This document shows positions 11,472 through 19,020 of a stretch of 64,000 bases of DNA, piece by piece (position 1 is the stretch's first letter; every line of letters starts with the position of its first letter). The position numbers and the translations under genes are program-made. The stretch lies in NCBI RefSeq assembly GCF_014076415.1, contig NZ_CP043568.1:1240001-1304000 (forward strand). Direction: 5' to 3'. The DNA is from Comamonas testosteroni (GTDB lineage: Bacteria > Pseudomonadota > Gammaproteobacteria > Burkholderiales > Burkholderiaceae_C). The notes under the pieces are model-generated. The model was given only the letters and a program-made list of their open reading frames with translations, was not told the DNA's origin and ran no database searches.

Positions 11472-12017
11472 TCAGCCCTGAGCCACGGTCACCAGCGCGG
11501 GGCGCAGGATGCGGTCGGCGATCACATAGCCCTTTTGCAGCACGGCCACCACGGTGTTGGCTGGCTGGTCGGCGGGGACCATGGAGATGGCCTGGTGGTG
11601 GTGAGGGTCGAACTTCTCGCCCGCAGCGGGATTGATGGCGAGCACCTTGTTGCGCTCCAGAGCCGAATTCAGCTGGCGCAGCGTGGCGTCCGAGCCTTCG
11701 CGCAACTGCTCGGGTGTGGCGTTCTGGATGGCCAGGGCCGCGTCCAGGCTGTCGATCACGGGCAGCAGGCTTTCGGCAAAGCTCTCGATGCCGAACTTGC
11801 GCGCCTTGGCGACCTCTTCTTCGGCGCGGCGGCGCATGTTCTCGGCGTCGGCCTTGGCACGCAGGTATTGATCGGCCAGTTCGGCGCTCTTGGCCTTGAG
11901 TTCTTCCAGCTCGGCCTGCAGACGACCCAGTTCGTCCGACGCATTGGCTGCCAGGGCCGCTTCCAGTTCCTCGGGGCTGGCGTCGTTGATGGTGTTGGGG
12001 TTGTGGTTCTCGGTCAT
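11472..12017 (-). CDS. grpE: nucleotide exchange factor GrpE
   Basis: 181 aa, typical. It releases ADP from DnaK. A long coiled coil occupies about residues 28-85 ([20 protein letters not shown]), followed by the beta domain with the conserved [12 protein letters not shown]. The acidic, poorly conserved N-terminus is usual. It is the first gene of grpE-dnaK-dnaJ, and a good heat-shock promoter lies about 45-70 bp upstream. Confidence 0.96.
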   Translation of the reverse strand: MTENHNPNTINDASPEELEAALAANASDELGRLQAELEELKAKSAELADQYLRAKADAENMRRRAEEEVAKARKFGIESFAESLLPVIDSLDAALAIQNATPEQLREGSDATLRQLNSALERNKVLAINPAAGEKFDPHHHQAISMVPADQPANTVVAVLQKGYVIADRILRPALVTVAQG

Positions 12018-12059
12018 GGTTGGTGAAGGTTTCTCAAAACTTAAGACAATCTGTCTTCC

Positions 12060-12087
12060 AGATGCGCTCCAGCAGGTCTATTTCAAG
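12060..12087 (-). promoter_or_regulatory. sigma-32 heat-shock promoter of grpE-dnaK-dnaJ
   Basis: On the minus strand a perfect -35 CTTGAAA (12087-12081) is followed by a 13-bp spacer and GCGCATCT (12067-12060), which fits CCCCATNT at C2, C4, A5, T6 and T8. The position upstream of grpE and the gene content fit RpoH control. Confidence 0.8.
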
Positions 12088-12198
12088 ACCTGTGCCGCCC
12101 GACAAGGGCGAAGGGCGCAGCGGCTGAAGTGAGCCTGCAGGATTTACGGAGCATTCTTGGAGAGTGAGCACTTGTGATTTCAGTGCCTCTCGCCTTGA

Positions 12199-12227
12199 TT
12201 GACCGATGGTAATCGCAGGTTTATAGG
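12199..12227 (+). promoter_or_regulatory. sigma-70 promoter of the rpsF operon
   Basis: TTGACC (12199-12204), a 17-bp spacer and TATAGG (12222-12227). A second candidate lies just downstream, TGTACA (12236-12241), 18 bp, TAGAAT (12260-12265). Either would give a leader of roughly 60-100 nt before rpsF. Confidence 0.6.
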
Positions 12228-12280
12228 CCCCAGAGTGTACAGATAGTCTGCCACTCGGCTAGAATCTCACGTTTTGCCTT

Positions 12281-12309
12281 GCCGCACCGCTACAGACGCA
12301 GTGGGCGGC
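12281..12309 (+). promoter_or_regulatory. hairpin in rpsF leader, possible S6:S18 site
   Basis: GCCGC (12281-12285) pairs with GCGGC (12305-12309), closing an imperfect stem just before the rpsF ribosome site. Many bacteria have an S6:S18-binding leader motif here with a conserved CCG; an ACCGC segment lies inside this stem. I have not verified the full motif, so the assignment is tentative. Confidence 0.35.
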
Positions 12310-12330
12310 GTTTACCCAAAAGGAGTCGTT

Positions 12331-12693
12331 ATGCGTCATTACGAAATCATTTTGTTGATCCATCCGGATCAAAGCGAACAAGTTCCCGCGATGCTGGAGC
12401 GCTACAAGGGCATGATTGCCGCTGGTGGCGGCAAGGTGCACCGCGAAGAAGATTGGGGCCGTCGTCAGCTGGCTTACATGATCAACAAGCTCGCTAAGGC
12501 TCACTACCTGTGCCTGAACATCGAAGCCGACCAGGCTGTGATGGCTGAACTGGAACACGCCTTCAAGTTCAACGATGCCGTGCTGCGTCACCTGACTGTG
12601 CAGAAGAAGAAGGCTGAAACAGCTGCTTCCGCCATGATGAAGAGCGTTGAGCGCGAAGAAGCCCGCAAGGCCAACCAGGCCGAGCACGCTTAA
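12331..12693 (+). CDS. rpsF: 30S ribosomal protein S6
   Basis: 120 aa. The start is [14 protein letters not shown], with AAAAGGAG eight bases upstream; the longer in-frame start at 12274 has no family support. S6 binds the 16S platform together with S18. The protein shows the ferredoxin-like S6 fold and a Lys/Glu-rich C-terminal tail. It is first in rpsF-priB-rpsR-rplI. Confidence 0.98.
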   Translation: MRHYEIILLIHPDQSEQVPAMLERYKGMIAAGGGKVHREEDWGRRQLAYMINKLAKAHYLCLNIEADQAVMAELEHAFKFNDAVLRHLTVQKKKAETAASAMMKSVEREEARKANQAEHA

Positions 12694-12713
12694 CAGCATC
12701 AGACACTGAAGGA

Positions 12714-13004
12714 GTGGAAAACCGCGTTGTATTGACGGGCCTTCTCGCAGAGCAAGCTGCTTTGCGCTACACGCCCGCCGGATTGCCGGCCCTGGATTTG
12801 CGAATTGAACACAGTTCGCAGCAGCAAGAGCTGGGCAGTGCGCGCAACGTGAATGCATCTGTCAAGGCTGTTGCCTTTGGCGCCCTGGCTGAAAAGCTGG
12901 CCCGCCAAGCACCCGGTAGCCAATGGACCTTTCAAGGTTTTCTGGCCACGCCGCGCAATAGCAAGATGCTGGTTTTACACATTCAGGATATTCAACAAAA
13001 TTAA
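12714..13004 (+). CDS. priB: primosomal replication protein N
   Basis: 96 aa, single OB-fold protein, paralogous to SSB, which helps PriA restart stalled forks. It starts at a GTG with GAAGGA directly upstream. The opening NRVVLTGLLAEQAALRYTPAG and the ALRYTP.G.P.L.L.IEH pattern are typical of PriB. Its place between rpsF and rpsR is standard for beta- and gammaproteobacteria, and dnaB of the primosome is encoded just downstream. Confidence 0.92.
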   Translation: MENRVVLTGLLAEQAALRYTPAGLPALDLRIEHSSQQQELGSARNVNASVKAVAFGALAEKLARQAPGSQWTFQGFLATPRNSKMLVLHIQDIQQN

Positions 13005-13022
13005 TTTTCAAGAGGTCCAGCA

Positions 13023-13304
13023 ATGGCCACGTTCAAGAAATTCAACAAGGACAAGCGTCCTAAGCGCAACACCCAGTCGCTGCTGTTCAAGCGCAAGCGT
13101 TTCTGCCGCTTCACAGTCGCCGGCGTCGAAGAAATCGACTACAAGGATGTCGACACCCTGCGTGACTTCATCGCCGAAAACGGCAAGATTGTGCCCGCAC
13201 GCCTGACCGGCACGCGCGCCATCTACCAGCGTCAGCTGAACACAGCCATCAAGCGCGCTCGCTTCCTGGCTATGCTGCCCTACTCTGACCAGCACAAGAT
13301 CTAA
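13023..13304 (+). CDS. rpsR: 30S ribosomal protein S18
   Basis: 93 aa, basic. It contains the S18 core with [19 protein letters not shown] and the C-terminal [19 protein letters not shown]. An AGAGG ribosome site lies upstream. It forms a heterodimer with S6 on the 30S platform. Confidence 0.98.
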   Translation: MATFKKFNKDKRPKRNTQSLLFKRKRFCRFTVAGVEEIDYKDVDTLRDFIAENGKIVPARLTGTRAIYQRQLNTAIKRARFLAMLPYSDQHKI

Positions 13305-13315
13305 GGAGCACGACT

Positions 13316-13768
13316 ATGCAAATCATTCTGCTCGAAAAGGTTGTGAACCTGGGTAACCTGGGCGATATCGTCAAGGTCAAGGACGGTTACGCTCGTAACT
13401 TCCTGATCCCCTCCGGCGCTGCACGTCGTGCAACAGCTGCTGCCAAGGCTGAATTCGAAGCCAAGCGCGCTGAGCTGGAAAAGGCTGCTGCCGAGAAGCT
13501 GGCTGCCGCTCAAGAACTGAGCGAAAAGCTGAACGGCGTCAATGTGAAGATCACTCAGAAGGCCGGCGTTGACGGTCGTCTGTTCGGCTCCATCACCAAC
13601 GCCGACATCGCTGAAGAACTGGTCAAGGCCGGTTTCGCAGTGAACAAGTCGCAAGTGCGCATGCCCAACGGCCCCATCAAGACCGTTGGCGACGCCACTG
13701 TGGTGGTGGCTCTGCACACCGACGTGGCTGCAGAAGTGGCTGTCTCCGTGTACGGCGACCACTCCTAA
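13316..13768 (+). CDS. rplI: 50S ribosomal protein L9
   Basis: 150 aa, normal. The N-terminal domain [19 protein letters not shown] with [12 protein letters not shown] binds 23S rRNA. A long connecting helix rich in Ala, Lys and Glu (about residues 40-75) and a C-terminal domain with [10 protein letters not shown] follow. It is last in the operon, and the terminator starts 23 bp after its stop. Confidence 0.98.
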   Translation: MQIILLEKVVNLGNLGDIVKVKDGYARNFLIPSGAARRATAAAKAEFEAKRAELEKAAAEKLAAAQELSEKLNGVNVKITQKAGVDGRLFGSITNADIAEELVKAGFAVNKSQVRMPNGPIKTVGDATVVVALHTDVAAEVAVSVYGDHS

Positions 13769-13791
13769 TTCAGGCCCTGTTCTGAATTGGC

Positions 13792-13818
13792 AAAAAGCCG
13801 CCTTCGGGCGGTTTTTTG
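13792..13818 (+). terminator. rho-independent terminator after rplI
   Basis: A GCCGCC/GGCGG stem with a TTCG tetraloop (13803-13806) and six T residues, right after rplI. It overlaps a spurious upstream extension of dnaB, which is one reason to reject that extension. Confidence 0.93.
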
Positions 13819-13918
13819 TTTTCTGGTAATTGTTTGTCTCGCCAGCGTTTTTATCGTCACCCGCCGTGACGTCGCCACCGCCTCCCGCTACGATGGAGGA
13901 CTTGTCTCTAGGAGTCTC

Positions 13919-15352
13919 ATGTCGTCAGTAATGCCCCCGCTTGATCTGCAAGATGATGCATTCGCCCCGGTTCCGCCTGCTGATCAGCAGGTGGCGCAAC
14001 TGCGTGTGCCGCCGCACTCCATGGAGTCGGAATCTTCGGTGCTCGGCGGTCTGCTGCTGGACAACAATGCCTGGGAGCGCGTGGGCGACCTGCTCGGCGA
14101 CGGTGACTTCTATCGACACGAGCACAAGCTGATCTACGAAGCCATAGGCAAGCTGATCAACGCCAGCAAGCCGGCCGATGTGATCACGGTCTACGAGCAT
14201 CTGCAGGGCATGGGCAAGGCCGAGGAAATCGGCGGCCTGATGTACCTGAACCAGCTGGCGCAGTATGTGCCCAGTGCCAGCAATATCCGCCGCTATGCGG
14301 AAATCGTGCGTGAGCGTGCCATCTTGCGCAAGCTGGTCACGGCCAGCGACGACATCGCGACCAATGCCTTCAATCCGCAAGGCAAGACCGTGGAGCGCAT
14401 CCTGGACGAGGCCGAGCAGAAGATCATGGCGATCGGCGAGGAGGGAGCGCGCAACAAGCAGGGCTTCCAGTCGCTGGATTCGCTGGTGGTGGACCTGCTG
14501 GACCGGGTCCAGGAGATGGCCGACAACCCCATGGATGTGACCGGCGTGCCCACGGGCTTTGTCGATCTGGATCGCATGACCTCGGGTCTGCAGGCCGGCG
14601 ACATGGTGGTGCTGGCGGCGCGTCCCTCCATGGGCAAGACCTCGTTTGCCGTGAATATTGCCGAGCATGTGGCGCTCAATGAAGGCTTGCCGGTCGCCAT
14701 CTTCTCCATGGAAATGGGCGCGGCCCAGCTGGCGGTTCGTATCGTCGGCTCCATCGGTCGCGTCAATCAGGGCAATCTGCGTACCGGCAAGCTCAGCGAT
14801 GAGGAGTGGCCGCGTCTGACCGAGGCCATCGAGCGCCTGCGCACGGTGTCGCTGCATATCGATGAAACCCCGGGCCTGTCACCGACCGAGCTGCGTGCCA
14901 ATGCGCGTCGTCTGGCGCGCCAGTGCGGCAAGCTGGGCCTGATCGTGGTTGACTACCTGCAGCTGATGAGCGGCTCGGGATCTGCCGCCAGTTCCGACAA
15001 CCGTGCCACCGAGCTGGGCGAAATCTCGCGGGGTTTGAAGATGCTGGCCAAGGAGCTGCAATGCCCGGTGATCGCGCTGTCCCAGCTCAACCGCTCGGTG
15101 GAGCAGCGTACCGACAAGCGCCCCATGATGTCCGACCTGCGTGAATCGGGCGCCATCGAGCAGGACGCGGACATCATCATGTTCATCTACCGCGACGACT
15201 ACTACAACAAAGAGAGCAAGGAGCCCAATATTGCGGAGGTCATTATCGGCAAGCAGCGTAACGGGCCGACGGGGACGGTAAAGCTTTTCTTCCAGAAGAA
15301 CCAGACGCGTTTCGAGAACCTGGCGCAGGGCTACGGCACGGACGAGTACTAA
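13919..15352 (+). CDS. dnaB: replicative DNA helicase DnaB
   Basis: 477 aa. The start is MSSVMPPLDLQ with AGGAG upstream; the frame is open back to 13787 but would run through the rplI terminator. It is the hexameric helicase that unwinds DNA at the fork. The N-terminal DnaB domain shows PHSMESESSVLGGLLLDN, and the RecA-like motor has Walker A ARPSMGKTSFA at about residue 235 and VDYLQLM as Walker B. Near the C-terminus IIGKQRNGPTG and the FFQKNQTRFENL ending are typical. No intein is seen. Confidence 0.97.
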   Translation: MSSVMPPLDLQDDAFAPVPPADQQVAQLRVPPHSMESESSVLGGLLLDNNAWERVGDLLGDGDFYRHEHKLIYEAIGKLINASKPADVITVYEHLQGMGKAEEIGGLMYLNQLAQYVPSASNIRRYAEIVRERAILRKLVTASDDIATNAFNPQGKTVERILDEAEQKIMAIGEEGARNKQGFQSLDSLVVDLLDRVQEMADNPMDVTGVPTGFVDLDRMTSGLQAGDMVVLAARPSMGKTSFAVNIAEHVALNEGLPVAIFSMEMGAAQLAVRIVGSIGRVNQGNLRTGKLSDEEWPRLTEAIERLRTVSLHIDETPGLSPTELRANARRLARQCGKLGLIVVDYLQLMSGSGSAASSDNRATELGEISRGLKMLAKELQCPVIALSQLNRSVEQRTDKRPMMSDLRESGAIEQDADIIMFIYRDDYYNKESKEPNIAEVIIGKQRNGPTGTVKLFFQKNQTRFENLAQGYGTDEY

Positions 15353-15353
15353 A

Positions 15354-15443
15354 AATCATAGCTGCCAGCGCCTGTCGGGAGGGGATTTCAGAACTCTATG
15401 AATATGAAATCTATGAATATCAAGCGCTGCCAGCTATCAAATT
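15354..15443. repeat. inverted pair of 'GATAGCTG' elements after dnaB
   Basis: ATCATAGCTGCCAGCGCC (from 15355) and the reverse-oriented CAAGCGCTGCCAGCTATC (15421-15438) are copies of the dispersed element facing each other, with a direct CTATGAATAT pair between them. Confidence 0.6.
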
Positions 15444-15454
15444 GAAGACATGAG

Positions 15455-15492
15455 AAAAGCCCGCAAGGCACAGACCTTGCGGGCTTTGTTTT
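15455..15492. terminator. terminator after dnaB, probably bidirectional
   Basis: A 10-bp stem, GCCCGCAAGG (15459-15468) with CCTTGCGGGC (15475-15484), flanked by A residues on the left and T-rich sequence on the right, between convergent dnaB and the small coiled-coil gene. Confidence 0.88.
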
Positions 15493-15508
15493 TTGAGCAG
15501 CTGCGGGG

Positions 15509-15913
15509 CTAGCGGCTGAACAGGTAGACGCCAAGACCGATCACGCACAGTCCCAGCACGCCGCAGGCCCAGGCCAGGCGCTGTGCGCCTATGCGCAGCG
15601 CGCCCACGGTTGCGACGATCTGGGCATTTTGCTGGGCCAGCTTCTCGATGATCTCCAGCGACTGGCGCTGTGACTGCTCCAGCTGGGCGATGCGCTCCTC
15701 CTGCTGCTGGATCAGCAGCAGCGCCTGCTCGCCGGCAGAGGCTGGTGGCGAAATGCGCTGTGCAGTGCTTTGCGCGCTGGCGTCCTGCTCGCGCGCCTCG
15801 GCCTGGGCCTCTTTCTTCTTGAGCATGCCCTGGGCGGCCTTCACCACCTGAGGCGTGGCCTTGATGACCTCGCCCCAGGGCACGAGCTTGAGCGCCGCGA
15901 TCCAGCTTGCCAC
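15509..15913 (-). CDS. coiled-coil protein with C-terminal membrane anchor, coupled to phoH
   Basis: 134 aa, not recognised. It starts at a GTG immediately after the phoH stop codon, with GAGGT inside the end of phoH as ribosome site, so translation is probably coupled. Residues about 60-95 are rich in Gln, Glu and Leu (LIQQQEERIAQLEQSQRQSL) and should form a coiled coil. The last 25 residues (WACGVLGLCVIGLGVYLF) form one membrane helix with a short basic end. This suggests a tail-anchored inner-membrane protein working with the PhoH ATPase. No catalytic motif is seen. Confidence 0.65.
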   Translation of the reverse strand: MASWIAALKLVPWGEVIKATPQVVKAAQGMLKKKEAQAEAREQDASAQSTAQRISPPASAGEQALLLIQQQEERIAQLEQSQRQSLEIIEKLAQQNAQIVATVGALRIGAQRLAWACGVLGLCVIGLGVYLFSR

Positions 15914-17635
15914 TTACAGCACCTCGCTGGCGAAGTCCGCCAGGCGCGAGCGTTCGCCGCGCGCCAGGGTGATGTGGCCGCTATGGGGCCAGCCCTTGAA
16001 GCGGTCCACCACATAGGTCAGGCCCGAGCTGCCTTCGGTCAGATAGGGGGTGTCGATCTGGGCCAGATTGCCCATGCAGATGATCTTGGTGCCGGGGCCG
16101 GCACGGGTGATCAGGGTCTTCATCTGCTTGGGCGTCAGGTTCTGGGCCTCGTCGATGATGACGTATTTGTTCAGGAAGGTGCGACCGCGCATGAAGTTCA
16201 TGCTCTTGATCTTGATGCGGCTGCGGATCAGCTCATTGGTGGCGGCGCGCCCCCACTCGCCGGCATTGCCGCCGTCGCCCTTGGCCAGGAACTCCAGGTT
16301 GTCATCCAGGGCGCCCATCCAGGGACCCATTTTTTCCTCTTCCGTGCCGGGCAGGAAGCCGATGTCCTCGCCCACGCTGACCGTGGCGCGGGTCATGATG
16401 ATCTCGGTATAGCGGCGCTCGTCCAGCACCTGGGCCAGACCGGCAGCCAGGGCCAGCAGGGTCTTGCCGGTACCTGCCGTGCCCGTCAGCGTGACAAAGT
16501 CGACTTCGGGGTTGACCAGCAGGTTCATGGCGAAGTTCTGCTCGCGATTGCGTGTGGACACGCCCCAGACGGCATTCTTGGGATTGCCGAAGTCGCGCAG
16601 CGTCTTGAGCACGGCCGTCTTGTCGCGGATCTCGGTCACGCGCATGTAGAGGCTGGGCTCGCCCGGTGCTTCGTAGTAGACGAACTGGTTGATCATCAAC
16701 TGGTCGACGATGGCACCGCTGACGCGGTAGTAGGTGATGGCGCCTTCCTGCCAGCTCTCCACATTCTTGCCGGCCTTGGCCCAGAAGTCGTGAGGCAGGG
16801 CCAGTGCGCCAGAGTACAGCAGATCGCCGTCTTCCAGCACCTTGTCGTTCTGGTAGTCCTCGGCGGCCAGGCCCAGGGCGCGCGCCTTGACGCGCATATT
16901 GATGTCCTTGGACACCAGCACGACTTCGCGATCCTTGTGCTGCTCGCGCAGGGCGGCGACCACACCCAGAATCTGATTGTCGGCCTTGCCCTGCGGCAGG
17001 CTCTCGGGCAGGGATGCATCCAGAGGGTTGGTCTGGAAGTACAGCGTGCCGGTGGCGCTGCGCTGGCCGGTGGCGTTCAGTGGCAGGCCTTTTTCCAGGC
17101 CGTCGGCGGGCTGGGAGGCGACCAGGGAGTCCAGCGTGCGGCTGACCTGGCGGCCGTTGCGCGCCACCTCGGTCATGCCCTTCTTGTGGTTGTCCAGTTC
17201 TTCCAGCACCACCATGGGCAGGAAGATGTCGTGCTCTTCAAAACGGAACAGGCTGCTGGGGTCGTGCAGCAGCACATTGGTGTCCAGAACGAACAGCGTG
17301 GTCGGGCCGGTGCGCGTATTGCGGGCGCGGCGGGCAGGCTTGGCGGCTGCGTCGGCGGGTTTTGCCGGTACTGCGGCAGCTGGTGCTGCTGCCGTCGGCG
17401 CTGCGCCAGTCGTTGTGGCTGTCTTGCGCGGCTTGGCGGCGGCGGGCTTGCTGGTGCTGCGGCGCGGCTTGGTGGCCGCAGGGGAGGTCTCTGGAGCTGC
17501 GCTCAGGGCGGCTCCGGTGGAGGGGTTCAGATCCTCGTCAAGCTCTGCAGTCTGCCTGGCAGACTTGCGGATGGACGAAAAGGCTTCTGCGGAAAGCTTT
17601 GCGGCGCGGTGGCCGGGTGCGGGGGGCAGGGGCAT
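15914..17635 (-). CDS. PIN domain-PhoH fusion ATPase
   Basis: 573 aa from the ATG at 17635 (MPLPPAPGHR). An in-frame ATG at 17746 would add 37 residues, but a terminator-like hairpin lies in that stretch. A Pro/Ala/Lys-rich linker (about residues 30-100) precedes a PIN ribonuclease-like domain with LFVLDTNVLLHDP and LEELDNHKKG. The C-terminal PhoH ATPase has Walker A TGTAGTGKTLLA and Walker B VIIDEAQNLTP. PIN-PhoH proteins are thought to be RNA-unwinding and cleaving enzymes. It is followed directly by the tail-anchored small gene. Confidence 0.88.
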   Translation of the reverse strand: MPLPPAPGHRAAKLSAEAFSSIRKSARQTAELDEDLNPSTGAALSAAPETSPAATKPRRSTSKPAAAKPRKTATTTGAAPTAAAPAAAVPAKPADAAAKPARRARNTRTGPTTLFVLDTNVLLHDPSSLFRFEEHDIFLPMVVLEELDNHKKGMTEVARNGRQVSRTLDSLVASQPADGLEKGLPLNATGQRSATGTLYFQTNPLDASLPESLPQGKADNQILGVVAALREQHKDREVVLVSKDINMRVKARALGLAAEDYQNDKVLEDGDLLYSGALALPHDFWAKAGKNVESWQEGAITYYRVSGAIVDQLMINQFVYYEAPGEPSLYMRVTEIRDKTAVLKTLRDFGNPKNAVWGVSTRNREQNFAMNLLVNPEVDFVTLTGTAGTGKTLLALAAGLAQVLDERRYTEIIMTRATVSVGEDIGFLPGTEEEKMGPWMGALDDNLEFLAKGDGGNAGEWGRAATNELIRSRIKIKSMNFMRGRTFLNKYVIIDEAQNLTPKQMKTLITRAGPGTKIICMGNLAQIDTPYLTEGSSGLTYVVDRFKGWPHSGHITLARGERSRLADFASEVL

Positions 17636-17659
17636 AGTGGACGAACCGTTCTCAACAAG

Positions 17660-17700
17660 ATTCAAAAAGCACAAAGCCGCCTGGAAACCGAGGCGGCTTT
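17660..17700 (-). terminator. terminator-like hairpin in phoH leader
   Basis: On the minus strand a 9-10 bp stem (AAAGCCGCCT.. with ..AGGCGGCTTT; plus-strand arms 17673-17682 and 17691-17700) is followed by GTGCTTTTTG. It lies between the peroxiredoxin gene and phoH, 38 bp upstream of the phoH ATG. It either ends the bcp transcript or acts as an attenuator for phoH. Confidence 0.6.
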
Positions 17701-17716
17701 GGTGGGGTGAACAGAG

Positions 17717-17780
17717 AATACTGCGTAGCACTGAGGCATGCCCCATTATGCATAGGCCGCGAGGGCCTGAACGCAGTATT
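17717..17780. repeat. 10-bp inverted repeat in bcp-phoH gap
   Basis: AATACTGCGT (17717-17726) and ACGCAGTATT (17771-17780) are perfect inverted arms 44 bp apart, with GGCC-rich sequence between. It sits where the phoH promoter should be. Function is unknown. Confidence 0.5.
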
Positions 17781-17857
17781 TCCTGTTTTGCCTTGTTTAA
17801 AGACTTTGAAATACTTTGCGTGTAGATAATTGCAAGGTCTTCAGTCCCGGGCGGGGC

Positions 17858-18346
17858 TCAGGCCACCTTCTTGTCCTGAGTCTTCAGGCTTTTGACGGCC
17901 TTGAGAACTTCGTCCACATGGCCGGGGACCTTCAGGCCGCGCCATTCCTGCATCAGGATGCCGTCGGCGCCGATCAGGAAGGTTGAGCGCTCGATGCCCT
18001 TGACCTTCTTGCCGTACATGATCTTGTTCTTGACCACGCCAAACATGTGGCACATCTTTTCTTCGGTGTCGGCAATCAGCTCGAACGGCAGTTCCAGCTT
18101 TTCCTTGAAGTCGTTGTGCGAGTTCATGTTGTCGCGCGACACACCGAACACGGTGGCGCCAGCCTTCACGAAATCCTTGTACTTATCGCGGAATTGCATT
18201 GCTTCCGTGGTACAACCCGGCGTGTTGTCCTTGGGGTAGAAATACAGGATCAGAATCTGGCCGTTGTGCGAGGTGTTGGACACCTTGACGCCGCCGGTGG
18301 CATTGGCTTCAAATTCTGGGAGTGGTTTGTTGACAACGATCGCCAT
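17858..18346 (-). CDS. bcp: thioredoxin-dependent peroxiredoxin (Bcp/PrxQ)
   Basis: 162 aa. It reduces hydrogen and organic peroxides. The peroxidatic cysteine is Cys45 in TPGCTTEA. The usual resolving cysteine five residues later is absent (Met50); another cysteine occurs at 99 (EEKMCHMFG). The protein is therefore either a 1-Cys type or uses an unusual partner cysteine. Other family features are YFYPKD before the active site and GVSRDN after it. Confidence 0.93.
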   Translation of the reverse strand: MAIVVNKPLPEFEANATGGVKVSNTSHNGQILILYFYPKDNTPGCTTEAMQFRDKYKDFVKAGATVFGVSRDNMNSHNDFKEKLELPFELIADTEEKMCHMFGVVKNKIMYGKKVKGIERSTFLIGADGILMQEWRGLKVPGHVDEVLKAVKSLKTQDKKVA

Positions 18347-18485
18347 GCGCTTGTATCTCTCGGGTGTGTTCGTTGAAATGCCGAGGGCGTCGGTGGTATT
18401 TTTGTTTTTATCAATCGATCGCCCCCAACCGCAACCTGCGATTTTACCCTGAAATACGTATTTCTCTCAATGTAGGCTCAGAAGT

Positions 18486-18854
18486 CTATGCTAGCAGCAG
18501 GGCTGCGACCACGTTGCGGCCTTCGCTGGCCAGAACGTTATAGGTGCGGCAGGCCGAGGCGGTGTCCATGCTCTCCAGGCCAATGCGTTTGGCGATCAGC
18601 GGCTTGAGCCAGGCCACGGGCGGAAAGCGGTTCTTGCTGCCGCTGCCAAAGAGGACGACTTCCGCATCCAGCTTGGCAAGCTCCTCGAAATGCTCGGCAG
18701 TCAGGTCTTCGAAGCGGGCGCAGTTCCACTCGGTCAGCAGGCCGCGGGCACCTACCAGCAGACTGGTTTCGTGGTTTTGCTTGTCAACGGCGATCCAGCC
18801 CGGGCCATAGCCGGTGATGGTTTGCGCATCGGATTTGTCTGCCTGAAATTTCAT
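18486..18854 (-). CDS. Mth938-like domain protein (NDUFAF3 family)
   Basis: 122 aa from MKFQADKSDAQTI; the longer frame start at 18929 adds unsupported residues and intrudes on the alaA upstream region. The core FGSGSKNRFPP and the ending TYNVLASEGRNVVAALLL match the small Mth938/DUF498 family, related to the mitochondrial complex I assembly factor NDUFAF3. Biochemical role is not established. It is divergent from alaA. Confidence 0.82.
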   Translation of the reverse strand: MKFQADKSDAQTITGYGPGWIAVDKQNHETSLLVGARGLLTEWNCARFEDLTAEHFEELAKLDAEVVLFGSGSKNRFPPVAWLKPLIAKRIGLESMDTASACRTYNVLASEGRNVVAALLLA

Positions 18855-19020
18855 GATGGAGAGTGTGCGCAATCGGCGCGCTGGACGGGTGCGATGGCTG
18901 CTGTCTCCATACAGAGAGGGTGGGGACATTGCTGCAGCGCGGAACTGTGCTTAAATTATAGGTTTCACCATGGCACTTAATGCGCCCTGGCGTGCCTGAA
19001 ATCCTTTTGTATTGATTCGC

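Noticed and set aside
13787..13918. N-terminal extension of dnaB
   Set aside because: It runs through the rplI terminator and lacks family similarity; an ATG with AGGAG at 13919 fits.
15770..17710. 646-aa plus-strand open frame over phoH
   Set aside because: Mirror frame, low complexity, no support.
17636..17746. 37-residue N-terminal extension of PIN-PhoH
   Set aside because: It contains a terminator-like hairpin and no domain match; kept only as a leader observation.
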